DNA from: Clostridioides difficile_A
GTDB taxonomy: Bacteria > Bacillota > Clostridia > Peptostreptococcales > Peptostreptococcaceae
Direction of reading: 5' to 3'
NCBI GenBank assembly: GCA_945909635.1
Contig: OX246690.1
Span: forward strand, 1,860,001-1,924,000
DNA length: 64,000 nucleotides
The position numbers were made by a program, and so were the translations under genes. The notes beneath the pieces were generated by a model. It was not told the DNA's origin, searched no databases, and saw only the letters and a program-made list of their open reading frames with translations. Of the stretch, positions 8,814 to 18,241 are shown piece by piece (positions within the stretch are counted from its first letter, which is position 1; each line of letters opens with the position of its first letter).

Positions 8814-8848
8814 ACAAAAAAATAAACATACTAACTTAGTATGTTTAT
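8814..8848 (-). terminator. Terminator of gltS
   Basis: Minus-strand stem ATAAACATACTA with TAGTATGTTTAT (12 bp, 3-nt loop) followed by seven T. It overlaps the last codons and stop of gltS. Confidence 0.8.
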
Positions 8849-10051
8849 GAAAAATAATATACAAGGGATACTGATAACATCTAGCAAAAATCCACTTACT
8901 AGTGGAACTACCAAAAATGCTTTTGGAGAATCACCATATTTTTGTGTCAAAGAGCTCATATTTGCTAAAGCATTTGGAGTAGCCCCTATTCCATGTCCAA
9001 TTAAACCACTTATTATGATGGCAGAATCAAAGTCTTTTCCAAGAATTCTAAAGCAGATAAATACTGAAAATAGGATTATAAAAATCACTTGGAAAGTTAC
9101 TATTAGAAGAATAGGAGGTAATAATGTAGATAATTCAAATAAATCTATATTCATAAGTGATAAAGTCAAAAAAATTCCTAATGAAAGTTCTTTTAGAAAA
9201 TTAATAAGTTTAAAATTTAATTTCAGTATATTTATTTTATCATTTAAATTTCTAAAAATAACAGCTGAGAACATACAAGTTACGACAGAAGGTAAAAGAA
9301 TATTAAACATTATATAAAATATTCTACTTATGATTTCTCCTGTATTTATGCAAATAAATATGATAAGTACCTGTTCTAAAAATATAGTTGGTGTTATTGT
9401 TTGAGAGAAGTCATTATTTCTTATTTTATTTGTCTTTCTATTGTAATTAGAATTTAATAAATCTATATCTGTTGAGGGTTTTAGTTTATATTTGTTTATT
9501 AAAAATCTAGCTACAGGACAGCCTAATATACCACCTATAATAAGTCCTATTGTTGCAGCAGATAGGCCAACTCCAACTGCTCCATTTACACCAAGATTTT
9601 CTATTGTAAGTCCAAATGCAGCAGAATAACCATGACCACCTTCCATAGATACATTACCACACATAAGTCCTAAAAGAGGTTCAAGTTTTATAATCTTTGA
9701 TATTGTAATAGCTAGGATATTTTGACAAAATGCAAGTACTCCACACAAAATCCAATATCTAAATAATACACTACCACCTTTTTTTATAAGGTTTATGCTT
9801 ATTTCAAGTCCTATTGTTGTAAAAAAGAAGGTTATAAAATTTGGCATTAAATTTCCACTTACAGATATATCTGCTATATTAAAGTATTTAAGAAATAAGT
9901 TTAAAAAACAAAATAACAGACCTCCTATTACTGGAGCAGGTATACAGAAATTATTTAAAAAGTTAATTCTATTCTTTAATAAATTACCAATTAAAAAAAA
10001 TAACATAGATAGTGTTAAGGTTTGTACCATATCAAAAGTTAAGGTAATCAA
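8831..10051 (-). CDS. gltS: Sodium/glutamate symporter
   Basis: 406 residues, about 10-11 membrane segments, ESS/GltS family. It has the two inverted hairpin regions: GNVSMEGGHGYSAAFG in the first half, and GLIGHGIGATPNALANM in the second. The N-terminal half carries the typical IPAPVIGGL. It imports glutamate with sodium. The start is TTG at 10051 with AAAGGAGG 9 nt upstream. Monocistronic, transcribed toward feoA but with its own terminator. Confidence 0.9.
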   Translation of the reverse strand: MITLTFDMVQTLTLSMLFFLIGNLLKNRINFLNNFCIPAPVIGGLLFCFLNLFLKYFNIADISVSGNLMPNFITFFFTTIGLEISINLIKKGGSVLFRYWILCGVLAFCQNILAITISKIIKLEPLLGLMCGNVSMEGGHGYSAAFGLTIENLGVNGAVGVGLSAATIGLIIGGILGCPVARFLINKYKLKPSTDIDLLNSNYNRKTNKIRNNDFSQTITPTIFLEQVLIIFICINTGEIISRIFYIMFNILLPSVVTCMFSAVIFRNLNDKINILKLNFKLINFLKELSLGIFLTLSLMNIDLFELSTLLPPILLIVTFQVIFIILFSVFICFRILGKDFDSAIIISGLIGHGIGATPNALANMSSLTQKYGDSPKAFLVVPLVSGFLLDVISIPCILFFINILS

Positions 10052-10301
10052 AATAAGTCCTCCTTTGTAATTTAAAATATTAATTGTATAATTTAAATTC
10101 TCATGTACTAGAATTTTATTATCAAATGTATATTAATAAATGTATATTAATAAAAATCAGTAGATATAATTAGATAATCATAAATTAAATTAAAATATTT
10201 TAAAGAGATATAATTTTTTTAGAATGAAAAACCTTAGTATATTGATATAATAGAAATAAGACTTAAAAATATGTTTAGAATGTTATTAGTAGGAGGATAA
10301 A

Positions 10302-11291
10302 ATGTTTAAAAATTTACCTAAGATAGATTTACATTGCCATTTAGATGGAAGTGTTAGAGTAGAAACTATGTTTGACATAGCTATTAAAGAGAAAATAGAT
10401 TTACCTTCAGATAATATTGATGAAATAAAAAAATTAGCAAAAGTTTCTTTTAATTGTACTTCACTTGATGAATATCTAGAAAAATTTGATTTGCCTTTAA
10501 AAGTAATGCAATCTAGGGAAAATTTAAAAAGAATTGCTTTTGAACTTTTGGAAGATGCAAGTAAAGAAAATGTAAAATACATTGAAATTAGATTTGCACC
10601 ATTACTTCACACCCAAAAAGGTATGAGTATTAAAAGCATAATTGAAAGTATAATAGAAGGTATTAGAGAAGCTGAAAGTATTTATGATATAAAAGGAAAT
10701 TTGATATTAGGTTGTATGAGAACTATGACTTCAAAAGAGGCATTATTAGTAATTGAAGAAGGAAAATCATTTGTAAATAAAGGTGTTGTTGCAGTAGATT
10801 TATGTGGGCCAGAGAAAGAAGGTTTTTGTAAGGAATATGAGGTGGCTTTTAAATTAGCAAGAGAATATGGATATAAAGTTACAGTACATGCAGGAGAAGC
10901 AGCAAGTGGAGAAAATGTTGTAGATGCGATAAATATTTTAAAAGCGGATAGAATTGGTCATGGTGTAAAAATTAACAAACATAAAAAGGCCTATAATTTA
11001 GTTAAAGATAAAAAAGTATTACTTGAATTATGTCCAACTAGTAATGTACAAACTAAAACGGTAGATTCTTATGAGACACATCCATTTTATAATTTTTATA
11101 AAGATAATTTACATGTAAGCATAAATACAGATAACAGGACTGTATCGGATATAAGCTTAAATTCAGAACTAAATGTTATATTTAGTACATTTAAATTAGG
11201 ATTAGAAGATTATAAATTAATGTACATAAATACAGTAGAAGCTAGTTTTGCAGATGAAAAAACTAAAAAGTATCTAAATAGCTTAATTTAA
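10302..11291 (+). CDS. add: Adenosine deaminase
   Basis: 329 residues, TIM-barrel metal hydrolase. Zinc and catalytic motifs are visible: DLHCHLDGS near the N-terminus, VTVHAGEAAS (His-x-Glu) in the middle, RIGHG, and NTDNRTVS near the C-terminus. It deaminates adenosine or deoxyadenosine to inosine in purine salvage. The TDNRTVS motif replaces the classic TDDP of adenosine deaminase, as in several clostridial members, so 6-aminodeoxyfutalosine or adenine deamination should not be excluded. Good start with AGGAGG. TATAAT at about 10245 is a plausible -10. Confidence 0.88.
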   Translation: MFKNLPKIDLHCHLDGSVRVETMFDIAIKEKIDLPSDNIDEIKKLAKVSFNCTSLDEYLEKFDLPLKVMQSRENLKRIAFELLEDASKENVKYIEIRFAPLLHTQKGMSIKSIIESIIEGIREAESIYDIKGNLILGCMRTMTSKEALLVIEEGKSFVNKGVVAVDLCGPEKEGFCKEYEVAFKLAREYGYKVTVHAGEAASGENVVDAINILKADRIGHGVKINKHKKAYNLVKDKKVLLELCPTSNVQTKTVDSYETHPFYNFYKDNLHVSINTDNRTVSDISLNSELNVIFSTFKLGLEDYKLMYINTVEASFADEKTKKYLNSLI

Positions 11292-11362
11292 CAGATTAAG
11301 CTATTTAAACTTTAAATCCACTTAATGAATCAACAAAAATATATTAGATTAGGAGAAAAAAC

Positions 11363-12103
11363 GTGAAAAGTTATGAAGACATCTCTTATATTAAACTAGC
11401 TAAAAAAGAACTTGAAGAATGGAAGAAAAATATATTAAAGAAACCTTCAATATTTGATAAGGCATCAAAAGGTATACAAAATAAAGTTAATGGAGTATTG
11501 CCAGATAAATACCATGAAGTAATAACTTCTTCGATAAAGGGAATGACAAAGACTGTGTTGTTTGGGTACAAATACGCTACAAAACCACCAATAAGAAATA
11601 TGACATTAGAAGAAAGAGAAAAATTAGTTTTAGAAAAAGCTAAAAATTACAAAACTACTGCAATGATTGAAGGAGCAGGAACAGGGGCTGGGGGAATTCT
11701 ATTAGGCCTTTCTGATTTTCCCCTACTTCTAGGGATTAAAATAAAATTTTTATATGATGTTGCTTCAATATATGGTTATGATGTTAAGGATTATAGAGAA
11801 AGAATTTATATATTAAGTATATTACAATTGGCTTTCTCTAGCCAACATCATATAAATGAAACTTTTAAATTGATGAATAACTGGGATGAATATGTGAAGA
11901 GTTTACCAGAAGATATTAACGATTTTGATTGGAAGACATTTCAACAAGAATATAGAGATTATTTAGATTTAGCTAAATTTCTGCAACTAATGCCTGGAAT
12001 AGGAGCATTTGTAGGATTTTATGTGAATGGAAAATTAATTGATAAACTACATGAAACTGCTGTATATGCTTATAGATTGAGAATTAGAGAACTTAATTTA
12101 TAA
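11363..12103 (+). CDS. EcsC family protein
   Basis: 246 residues with EcsC-like hallmarks: charged N-terminal helix, GAGTGAGGILLGLSDFPLLLGIKIKFLYDVASIYGYD, and a short glycine-rich hydrophobic helix near the C-terminus (LMPGIGAFVGFYVNGKLI). EcsC of Bacillus sits in an ABC exporter operon. Here it stands alone, so its job is unknown. Probably membrane-associated. GTG start with AGGAG 7 nt upstream. Confidence 0.85.
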   Translation: MKSYEDISYIKLAKKELEEWKKNILKKPSIFDKASKGIQNKVNGVLPDKYHEVITSSIKGMTKTVLFGYKYATKPPIRNMTLEEREKLVLEKAKNYKTTAMIEGAGTGAGGILLGLSDFPLLLGIKIKFLYDVASIYGYDVKDYRERIYILSILQLAFSSQHHINETFKLMNNWDEYVKSLPEDINDFDWKTFQQEYRDYLDLAKFLQLMPGIGAFVGFYVNGKLIDKLHETAVYAYRLRIRELNL

Positions 12104-12212
12104 GTATAACAAGAGATAAAATTGATTATACAATATATCTATATATACTTATATTTGCATTGATAAAAACGATTATGGATAAAAGGTAAAGCATGATAGA
12201 ATTTAATGTAAA

Positions 12213-12263
12213 GGCTTGTATTTTGATGGAAAAATTTAGTTCTTACTGTTAAAAATACAAGCT
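12213..12263 (+). repeat. 12-bp hairpin in the leader of the dehydratase-like gene
   Basis: GGCTTGTATTTT pairs with AAAATACAAGCT (one G-T wobble) around a 27-nt loop, 36 bp before the ATG at 12300. No T run follows, so it is not a simple terminator. Possible mRNA stabiliser or regulatory leader. Confidence 0.4.
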
Positions 12264-12299
12264 AAACTATGAAGAAAAGTAATTGGGAGGAATATTTTC

Positions 12300-13451
12300 A
12301 TGACAAATTTGCCAAAACAATTTGCTAGCTTTAATGAAGCTAGACAAAAAGGATTTATAAATGCAAAGGAACTTAAAGAAAGTGGGAAAAAGATGGTTGG
12401 AGTTTTCTGTACCTTCACTCCAGTTGAAATTCCAATGGCAGCTGGTGCAACTGTAGTAGGTGTATGTGGAGTTAGTGAAGAGCCAATACCAGATGCAGAA
12501 AGAGTACTTCCAAGAAATCTTTGTCCTTTAATAAAATCAAGTTATGGGCATGCAATAACAGATACCTGTCCATATTTCTATTTTTCTGATTTATTAATAG
12601 GAGAAACTACTTGTGATGGTAAGAAAAAGATGTATGAAGAACTTGCAAAGGTTAAACCAACTTATGTAATGCATCTTCCAAATACATCAAAAGGTGAATT
12701 TGCCTATAAGCTTTGGAAGGATGAAATGATAAGATTAAAAGATGAGGTTGAGAAATCCTTAGGTGTGACTATAACAGAAGATGATATAAGAGCTGCTATA
12801 AAAGATAAAAATGAAGAAAGAGAACTTTTAAAAGAGTTTTATGCACTTGGTAAATTGCAACCATCTGCACTTACAGGGCTTGAGCTACATAATGTTTTAT
12901 ATCAAGCAGGCTTCAAATTTGACCGTACGGAACTTAAGCAATCTTTAAGAAAAGTCATAGATGATATGAAAGAAAGATATGAAAAAGGAGAATGTCCAGT
13001 TAAAAAAGATAAGCCAAGAATATTAATAACAGGTTCTCCTATTGGTGGAATAAGCGAAAAAATAGTTAAGACTTTAGAAGATGCAGGAGCTTCAGTTGTG
13101 GCATATGAACTTTGTGGAGCTATTAGATCAAATGATTTGTTAGTTGATGAAGAAATAGAAGATGTTTATGATGCTTTAACACAAAAGTATATAAACATAG
13201 GATGTTCTTGTATGATGAATAATGATAATCGTATTGAATTATTAGATAGAATAATAGATGAATATAATGTTGATGCTGTAATAGATGTAGTTTTACAAGC
13301 ATGTCATACATTTAATATAGAAAGTTATAGAATAAGAGAATTTGTTACAAAAGAAAAAAACAAGCCATTTATGTCTCTTGAGACTGATTATTCAAAATCA
13401 GATACTGAACAATTGAGAACTAGATTTGAAGCGTTTGTAGAGATGTTGTAG
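12300..13451 (+). CDS. 2-hydroxyacyl-CoA dehydratase-like double-cubane cluster protein (YjiM-like)
   Basis: 383 residues, HgdB/HadB family (FldB/FldC superfamily), the length of E. coli YjiM. Conserved cysteines lie in FCTFTPVEIP, VLPRNLCPLIKSSYG, TDTCPYFYFSDLL, ETTCDGKKKMYE, NIGCSCMMNNDNR and VLQACHTF. These can bind the double-cubane [8Fe-9S] or paired [4Fe-4S] clusters of this superfamily. The activase follows after 24 bp. The normal dehydratases need two unlike subunits, a CoA transferase and an acyl-CoA dehydrogenase, and none is here. This single-subunit form fits the DCCP group, described as a homodimeric low-potential reductase with an unknown natural substrate. Good start with GGGAGG. 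Confidence 0.85.
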   Translation: MTNLPKQFASFNEARQKGFINAKELKESGKKMVGVFCTFTPVEIPMAAGATVVGVCGVSEEPIPDAERVLPRNLCPLIKSSYGHAITDTCPYFYFSDLLIGETTCDGKKKMYEELAKVKPTYVMHLPNTSKGEFAYKLWKDEMIRLKDEVEKSLGVTITEDDIRAAIKDKNEERELLKEFYALGKLQPSALTGLELHNVLYQAGFKFDRTELKQSLRKVIDDMKERYEKGECPVKKDKPRILITGSPIGGISEKIVKTLEDAGASVVAYELCGAIRSNDLLVDEEIEDVYDALTQKYINIGCSCMMNNDNRIELLDRIIDEYNVDAVIDVVLQACHTFNIESYRIREFVTKEKNKPFMSLETDYSKSDTEQLRTRFEAFVEML

Positions 13452-13475
13452 GAATACATAAAAGTAGGAGGAATT

Positions 13476-14231
13476 ATGTTTAGTATAGGAGTGGACTCAG
13501 GGTCAGTGGCAACAAAAGGTGTATTATTCGATGGTGAAAAAATTATTAAGAAAATAATTATACCAACTGGATGGAGCCCTAAAAGTACATCTAAACAGGT
13601 CTATGAGTTGTTAAGTAGTGAAATTGATAAAAAAGATATAAAAAAAGTAGTAGGGACAGGTTATGGAAGAGGAGTAATGGATTTTGCTGATAAGAAAGTG
13701 ACAGAAATAACTTGTCATACTAGAGGAGTTTATTTTTTAAATAGGAATATAAGGACTATTTTAGATGTAGGTGGTCAAGACAGTAAAGTTATAAACTTAG
13801 ATAGAGATGGAAATGTATTTAATTTTATAATGAATGATAAGTGTGCTGCAGGAACTGGTAGATTCTTAGAAATTACTTCTAATCTTTTGGGAAGTGATAT
13901 AGAAAGTATTGATACATTAGCTCAAGGACATAATCCAGTTAATATATCTAGTATGTGTACAGTTTTTGCTGAATCTGAAATTGTAAGTCTTTTAGCTCAA
14001 AATATTTCTACTGGAGAGGTAGCAGCAGGGATACTTAAATCTATTGCAAATAAATCTACTTCAATGCTGGCAAGAGGTGAGATAATAGATGAAGTTGCAT
14101 TTACTGGAGGACTTGCAAAGAGTAAAGAATTAGTAAAAATGATAGAAGAAATACTGGACAGAAAAATTTTTATTGCAGAAGATACTCAAATAATGGGAGC
14201 CTTAGGGGCTGCTGTAATAGGATTTAGATAA
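13476..14231 (+). CDS. ATP-dependent activase of the double-cubane protein (YjiL/HgdC-like)
   Basis: 251 residues, BadF/BadG/BcrA/BcrD ASKHA ATPase family. The phosphate loop is GVDSGSVATKGVLF; DVGGQDSKV and FTGGLAKS are the other nucleotide motifs. Cysteines in NDKCAAGTGRF and SSMCTVFAESE are where the homodimer binds its bridging [4Fe-4S] cluster. It couples ATP hydrolysis to an electron transfer into the protein encoded just upstream. AGGAGG sits 7 nt before ATG. Confidence 0.92.
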   Translation: MFSIGVDSGSVATKGVLFDGEKIIKKIIIPTGWSPKSTSKQVYELLSSEIDKKDIKKVVGTGYGRGVMDFADKKVTEITCHTRGVYFLNRNIRTILDVGGQDSKVINLDRDGNVFNFIMNDKCAAGTGRFLEITSNLLGSDIESIDTLAQGHNPVNISSMCTVFAESEIVSLLAQNISTGEVAAGILKSIANKSTSMLARGEIIDEVAFTGGLAKSKELVKMIEEILDRKIFIAEDTQIMGALGAAVIGFR

Positions 14232-14253
14232 AATATATTAAAAATAAAACAAG

Positions 14254-14288
14254 AAAACTGGATTTATTTGGGATAAATCCAGTTTTTT
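14254..14288 (+). terminator. Terminator after the activase
   Basis: AAAACTGGATTTAT pairs with ATAAATCCAGTTTT around TTGGG, followed by T-rich sequence. Confidence 0.88.
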
Positions 14289-14423
14289 ATTTTATTTTGT
14301 TTATTTATAAAGGGAAACTTTGGTATAATTGATTTAAATGATTATATATTTGTAAATAATTTATATTTAATCATATATAACATTAAAGTTTTTAAAATTA
14401 GATCGAAGTGAGGGGGAGAACGT

Positions 14424-16811
14424 GTGAAGAAATTTGCTTCAAAACAAGCAGCAAGATTTGTTGCACTATTTTTAATATCTATTTTAGTAATGTCAACAAT
14501 TCCTGTATCAGCTGACAGTAGTAGTACATTGAATCAGATAAAAAAAGCAGAATACAGTGAAACTTATAAACAATATCTAAAAGATGCTAAAAATGGACGT
14601 ACAGAAAAATATAATGGTATTATACCAAATCCATATCAACTGGAAGGTACTCAAATTCAGAGTAAAGGAAGAACCGCACCAGCATCTTATGACCCTAGAA
14701 AATTAGGTCTTATGACATCAGTAAAAAATCAAGAAAATCTAGGAATATGCTGGGATTTCGCTGCAATGGCAACTTTAGAGAGTTTCTTGAAATTAAATAA
14801 CTATGGAGATTATGATTTATCAGAAGAACATCTAAGATGGTGGGCTTCAGAGGGTGAATATGGATGGACTGTAAATGACATGGATGGTGCTTTAAATTAT
14901 GAAGCTATGGGCTATTTAACATCTTGGTCAGGTCCTAAATTGGAAAAAGACATTCCATACAATGGTAAAGTATCTAAAGCACAAGGAGCTACAAAGCCAA
15001 CTAATATGAATACAGCTCCAACTGTTTTTAATGTAACAGATGCTGTATGTGTAAGTAATGATATAAATTCTACAAAAAATGCTATATTGCAGTATGGAGC
15101 AGTAACATCTGGTTATTATGAAGATATTAAATATCAAAGTGAAAATCAAAATGCATACTATTGTCCAACAAAAAGTTTTAATACTAATCATGCTATTTCA
15201 ATTGTGGGCTGGGATGATAACTATTCTAAAGACAGTTTTAATGCAAACATTAAACCATCAAAAAATGGTGCTTGGCTAATAAAAAATAGCTGGGGAGATT
15301 ATAATTCTGAGAATGGATATTTCTGGATATCTTATGAAGATAAAACACTTATGTCTGATATAGATAACTTTTCAATCAAAGGTGGTCAAAAGCCAAATGA
15401 TGACGAAAAAATGTATCAACATGACTATGCAAGTATTGTTCCTTTAATTTCAAACAAAATAACAGCTGCAAATGTATTTGATTTTAATAGAGGTGATGAG
15501 ACTCTAAAATCTGTAATGTTCTTAACTGAGAGTATAGGGGCTAAATATGAAGTATATTATGCTCCAGTAGTAAATGGTATACCTCAAGAGAATAATATGA
15601 AAAAGTTAAAAGAAGGTACTGCACAATATTCAGGATACATAACAGTTCCAATTGATTCTTTTGATATACCAGCAGGAAAAGGAGCAATTGTAGTCAGTAT
15701 AGAGGCAAAAAATGGAGAATCAACTATAGGCTCTGAATCAAATGTACCAGGATACGATACATTTAAAGCAAAAGCTAATTTAGGTGAAAGTTACGTTATA
15801 GATAGTACTGGAAAATTCTTCGATATAAATAGAGATAGCAACTTCTATCCATGTAATTTCACTATAAAAGCTGTTACAGAAAAGTCTTCTGGAGAGAGTA
15901 TACCAAATGAGTCTTTAATTGGTAGTGATAGATATGAAACTGCTATCAAAGTTAGTCAAAATGGTTTTAATTCTTCAGAAAATGTAGTTTTAGTAAATGG
16001 AGGTTCAATAGTGGACGCATTAGCAGCAACTCCTTTTACATCTGCTATCAATTCGCCAATACTATTAACACAAAAAGAAACTTTGAATTCAAAGACTAAG
16101 GCTGAGATACAAAGATTAGGTGTTAAGAAAGTATACTTAATAGGTGGAGAGAATTCTATAAGTAAAGAAATTGAACAACAATTAAAAAACTTAAGCATAT
16201 CAATAGAGAGAATATCAGGAAGTGATAGATATAAGACAAGTTTACTATTAGCTCAAAAACTAAATAGTATAAAAAGTGTTTCTCAAATAGCAGTTGTTAA
16301 TGGAGTAAAGGGATTAGCTGATGCCATTAGTGTAGGAGCAGCCGCAGCAGAAAATAATATACCAATTATACTTGCAAATGAAAAAAGCGAATTGCAAGGA
16401 GCTGATGACTTTTTAAATTCATTAAATATAGATAAATCTTATATTATTGGAGGAACAGTATCTTTATCAAGTAATTTAGAGAGTAAATTGAAAAATCCAA
16501 TTAGATTATCTGGTAGTAGTAGAGATGAAACTAATTCCAAGATAATAGATAATTTTTATAAAAAAGATACTTTAAAAAATGCATTTGTAGTTAAAAATGG
16601 AATTAAGAGTCAAAATGATTTGATAGATGGCTTGGCAGTTGGTCCTCTAGGGTCTAAAACTGGTTCACCAGTAATTTTAGTTGGAGACAAATTAGCTGAT
16701 AGCCAAAAAGAAGTTCTTAAAAACAAGACTTTAGAAAAAGTAACTCAAGTTGGTGGTGGAGCAAATCAAAATGCATTTAAAGAGTTAGTAAAATTAAAGA
16801 GTGCTAAATAA
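14424..16811 (+). CDS. cwp13: Cell-wall cysteine protease Cwp13 (Cwp84 paralogue)
   Basis: 795 residues. Signal peptide 1-30, cleaved after VSA. A propeptide leads to a papain-like (C1A) domain with Cys109 (NLGICWDF), His256 (NTNHAISIVGWDD) and Asn288 (LIKNSWGDY). A lectin-like linker follows. Three CWB2 repeats (from about residue 490; GSDRYETA, GSDRYKTS, GSSRDETN) anchor it to cell-wall polymer PSII. The closest known paralogue, Cwp84, cleaves the S-layer precursor SlpA. This one has a different signal peptide and propeptide and matches what I recall of Cwp13. It is alone, not in the main slpA cluster. GTG start after GAGGGGGA. Confidence 0.93.
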   Translation: MKKFASKQAARFVALFLISILVMSTIPVSADSSSTLNQIKKAEYSETYKQYLKDAKNGRTEKYNGIIPNPYQLEGTQIQSKGRTAPASYDPRKLGLMTSVKNQENLGICWDFAAMATLESFLKLNNYGDYDLSEEHLRWWASEGEYGWTVNDMDGALNYEAMGYLTSWSGPKLEKDIPYNGKVSKAQGATKPTNMNTAPTVFNVTDAVCVSNDINSTKNAILQYGAVTSGYYEDIKYQSENQNAYYCPTKSFNTNHAISIVGWDDNYSKDSFNANIKPSKNGAWLIKNSWGDYNSENGYFWISYEDKTLMSDIDNFSIKGGQKPNDDEKMYQHDYASIVPLISNKITAANVFDFNRGDETLKSVMFLTESIGAKYEVYYAPVVNGIPQENNMKKLKEGTAQYSGYITVPIDSFDIPAGKGAIVVSIEAKNGESTIGSESNVPGYDTFKAKANLGESYVIDSTGKFFDINRDSNFYPCNFTIKAVTEKSSGESIPNESLIGSDRYETAIKVSQNGFNSSENVVLVNGGSIVDALAATPFTSAINSPILLTQKETLNSKTKAEIQRLGVKKVYLIGGENSISKEIEQQLKNLSISIERISGSDRYKTSLLLAQKLNSIKSVSQIAVVNGVKGLADAISVGAAAAENNIPIILANEKSELQGADDFLNSLNIDKSYIIGGTVSLSSNLESKLKNPIRLSGSSRDETNSKIIDNFYKKDTLKNAFVVKNGIKSQNDLIDGLAVGPLGSKTGSPVILVGDKLADSQKEVLKNKTLEKVTQVGGGANQNAFKELVKLKSAK

Positions 16812-16854
16812 GATACTTAAATATTAATATGTATTAGTAATTTTTATTAATAAG

Positions 16855-16928
16855 AGCTGAAAATAATTATTTTAAATTATTGATAAATAAAATAATCAAT
16901 AATTATAAAATTTTATTTTCAGCTTTTA
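16855..16928 (+). terminator. Long terminator after the cell-wall protease gene
   Basis: AGCTGAAAATAA (16856-16867) pairs with TTATTTTCAGCT (16912-16923), with an inner hairpin ATTATTGAT/ATCAATAAT, then TTTT. Confidence 0.75.
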
Positions 16929-17026
16929 ATTTGCATATTATACATTTAAAAACACAAATAAAAAGGGTTATTTTATACAGAAAATTTTGCATTTTATATA
17001 TAAATAACCCATATATAATTAACTTT

Positions 17027-17260
17027 TTATAGTGTTCTAATAGATATTATTGAGCTTAATGGTAAATATAATGTGTAAGTTTCGTTTAAAGTTGGATTAG
17101 AGTCATCTATATATCTTGAGCAAAGTGTAATTGATAAGCTGTCTGCTTCTATAATTTCACCATATAGAGGACAACTGCTAAAATAAGAATGCACTTCAAC
17201 ATATTTATTTAAGTTTTCTTGTACATAATCTTGAAAACGGTTCTTTGTAGTAGTAGTCAT
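17027..17260 (-). CDS. Small protein of unknown function, possibly LSm-like
   Basis: 77 residues, not recognised with certainty. After a 15-residue charged helix comes a beta-rich pattern (LNKYVEVHSYFSSCPLYGEIIEADSLSITLCSRY...ETYTLYLPLSSIISIRTL) resembling the Sm fold or DUF2642-type spore proteins, where a G-x-I/L-x2-A/V-D strand and an IPL-like strand are typical. No signal peptide. Start is firm (AAGGAGTTGATTTC before ATG). Convergent with the protease gene. Confidence 0.6.
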   Translation of the reverse strand: MTTTTKNRFQDYVQENLNKYVEVHSYFSSCPLYGEIIEADSLSITLCSRYIDDSNPTLNETYTLYLPLSSIISIRTL

Positions 17261-17469
17261 GAAATCAACTCCTTTATTTTTTATTAAAAATGAAATTTTT
17301 AAAAAGATGAATATGATTACTTCTATTAGAAACTAAGTTAAAAAATAAGCAAATAGATATGAAAATTAGAATAATATATTATTTATACTTATATTATAAC
17401 ACTATAGAATAAAAAATGCTATAAAAAATTCAGAATTTTCGAAGATTTTTAAGTATATTAATAAAGCTA

Positions 17470-17522
17470 TTGACAGTTAATAAAAAAAGTATTATATTGA
17501 CTGTATAAAATATTTTAGTCAA
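17470..17522 (+). promoter_or_regulatory. TetR-gene promoter and operator
   Basis: TTGACA (17470-17475), 17 bp, TATATT (17493-17498). An inverted repeat TTGACT...AGTCAA (17497-17522) overlaps the -10 box and the transcription start, a classic autorepression site. Confidence 0.75.
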
Positions 17523-17537
17523 AATGGAGGAGAAAAA

Positions 17538-18128
17538 ATGCCTAAATCATATTCTGATAAAGAAAGAGAGTATATAATAAAAAGGCTTAAGGAAGAAGCA
17601 AGCTTATGTATGGAGCAATATGGTATCAGAAAGACTACTGTTGATGAGCTTGTAAGAAGGGTAAAAATACCAAAAGGAACTTTTTATTTATTTTTTCAAT
17701 CAAAAGAAGTACTCTTTTTTGAGGTACTTAGAGATATACATGATTCTATACAGAAACAGATTCTGTACGAAATAGGGAGGATAGATGAAAATATTACATG
17801 TGAGCAATTGACAGAGATATTTATGAAATTTTATAAACTAGTTGATAGTACCTCGATTTTAAATATTATGGTAAGTGGAGAACTTGAAATCTTAATGCGA
17901 AAGTTACCAGATTCTATAATGGAAGAACATTTCAAACATGATGATTTTGAAATTGGAGAGATTATATCTTATATACCAAATGCAAAAAATAAGGATATAG
18001 AAAGCTTTAGTGGCGCTTTTAGAGCAGTTTTTCTTACTATGTTATATAAACGAGAAGTTGGAAGTGATTGCTTTGAAGATGCTTTAAGGTTAATGATAAA
18101 TGGATTAGTTATACAACTTATAAAGTAG
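17538..18128 (+). CDS. TetR family transcriptional regulator
   Basis: 196 residues. The N-terminal helix-turn-helix is clear (CMEQYGIRKTTVDELVRRVKIPKGTFYLFFQSKEVLFFEVL). The C-terminal ligand domain has no recognisable subfamily. It lies just upstream of an ABC-2 exporter. A TTGAC/GTCAA dyad occurs both in its own promoter and before the exporter, so it probably represses both in response to the exported compound. Confidence 0.92.
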   Translation: MPKSYSDKEREYIIKRLKEEASLCMEQYGIRKTTVDELVRRVKIPKGTFYLFFQSKEVLFFEVLRDIHDSIQKQILYEIGRIDENITCEQLTEIFMKFYKLVDSTSILNIMVSGELEILMRKLPDSIMEEHFKHDDFEIGEIISYIPNAKNKDIESFSGAFRAVFLTMLYKREVGSDCFEDALRLMINGLVIQLIK

Positions 18129-18194
18129 AGTTTAACTTTTGTTTGCTAATTGTTTTTATAGAGAATAGTTAACAAACAAAAAAATTATCTTTTA

Positions 18195-18219
18195 TTGACT
18201 ATATAATTAAAATGGTCAA
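18195..18219 (+). promoter_or_regulatory. Second TetR operator-like dyad, before the ABC exporter
   Basis: TTGAC (18195-18199) and GTCAA (18215-18219) flank a TATAAT at 18202-18207 that can serve as -10. The spacing is one base shorter than in the dyad at 17497-17522, which weakens the match. Confidence 0.55.
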
Positions 18220-18241
18220 AAAGTAGAAAGGATGGTATAAA

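Noticed and set aside
12213..12263. The hairpin before the dehydratase-like gene as terminator
   Set aside because: No T run follows and the gene lies downstream; kept only as a leader structure.
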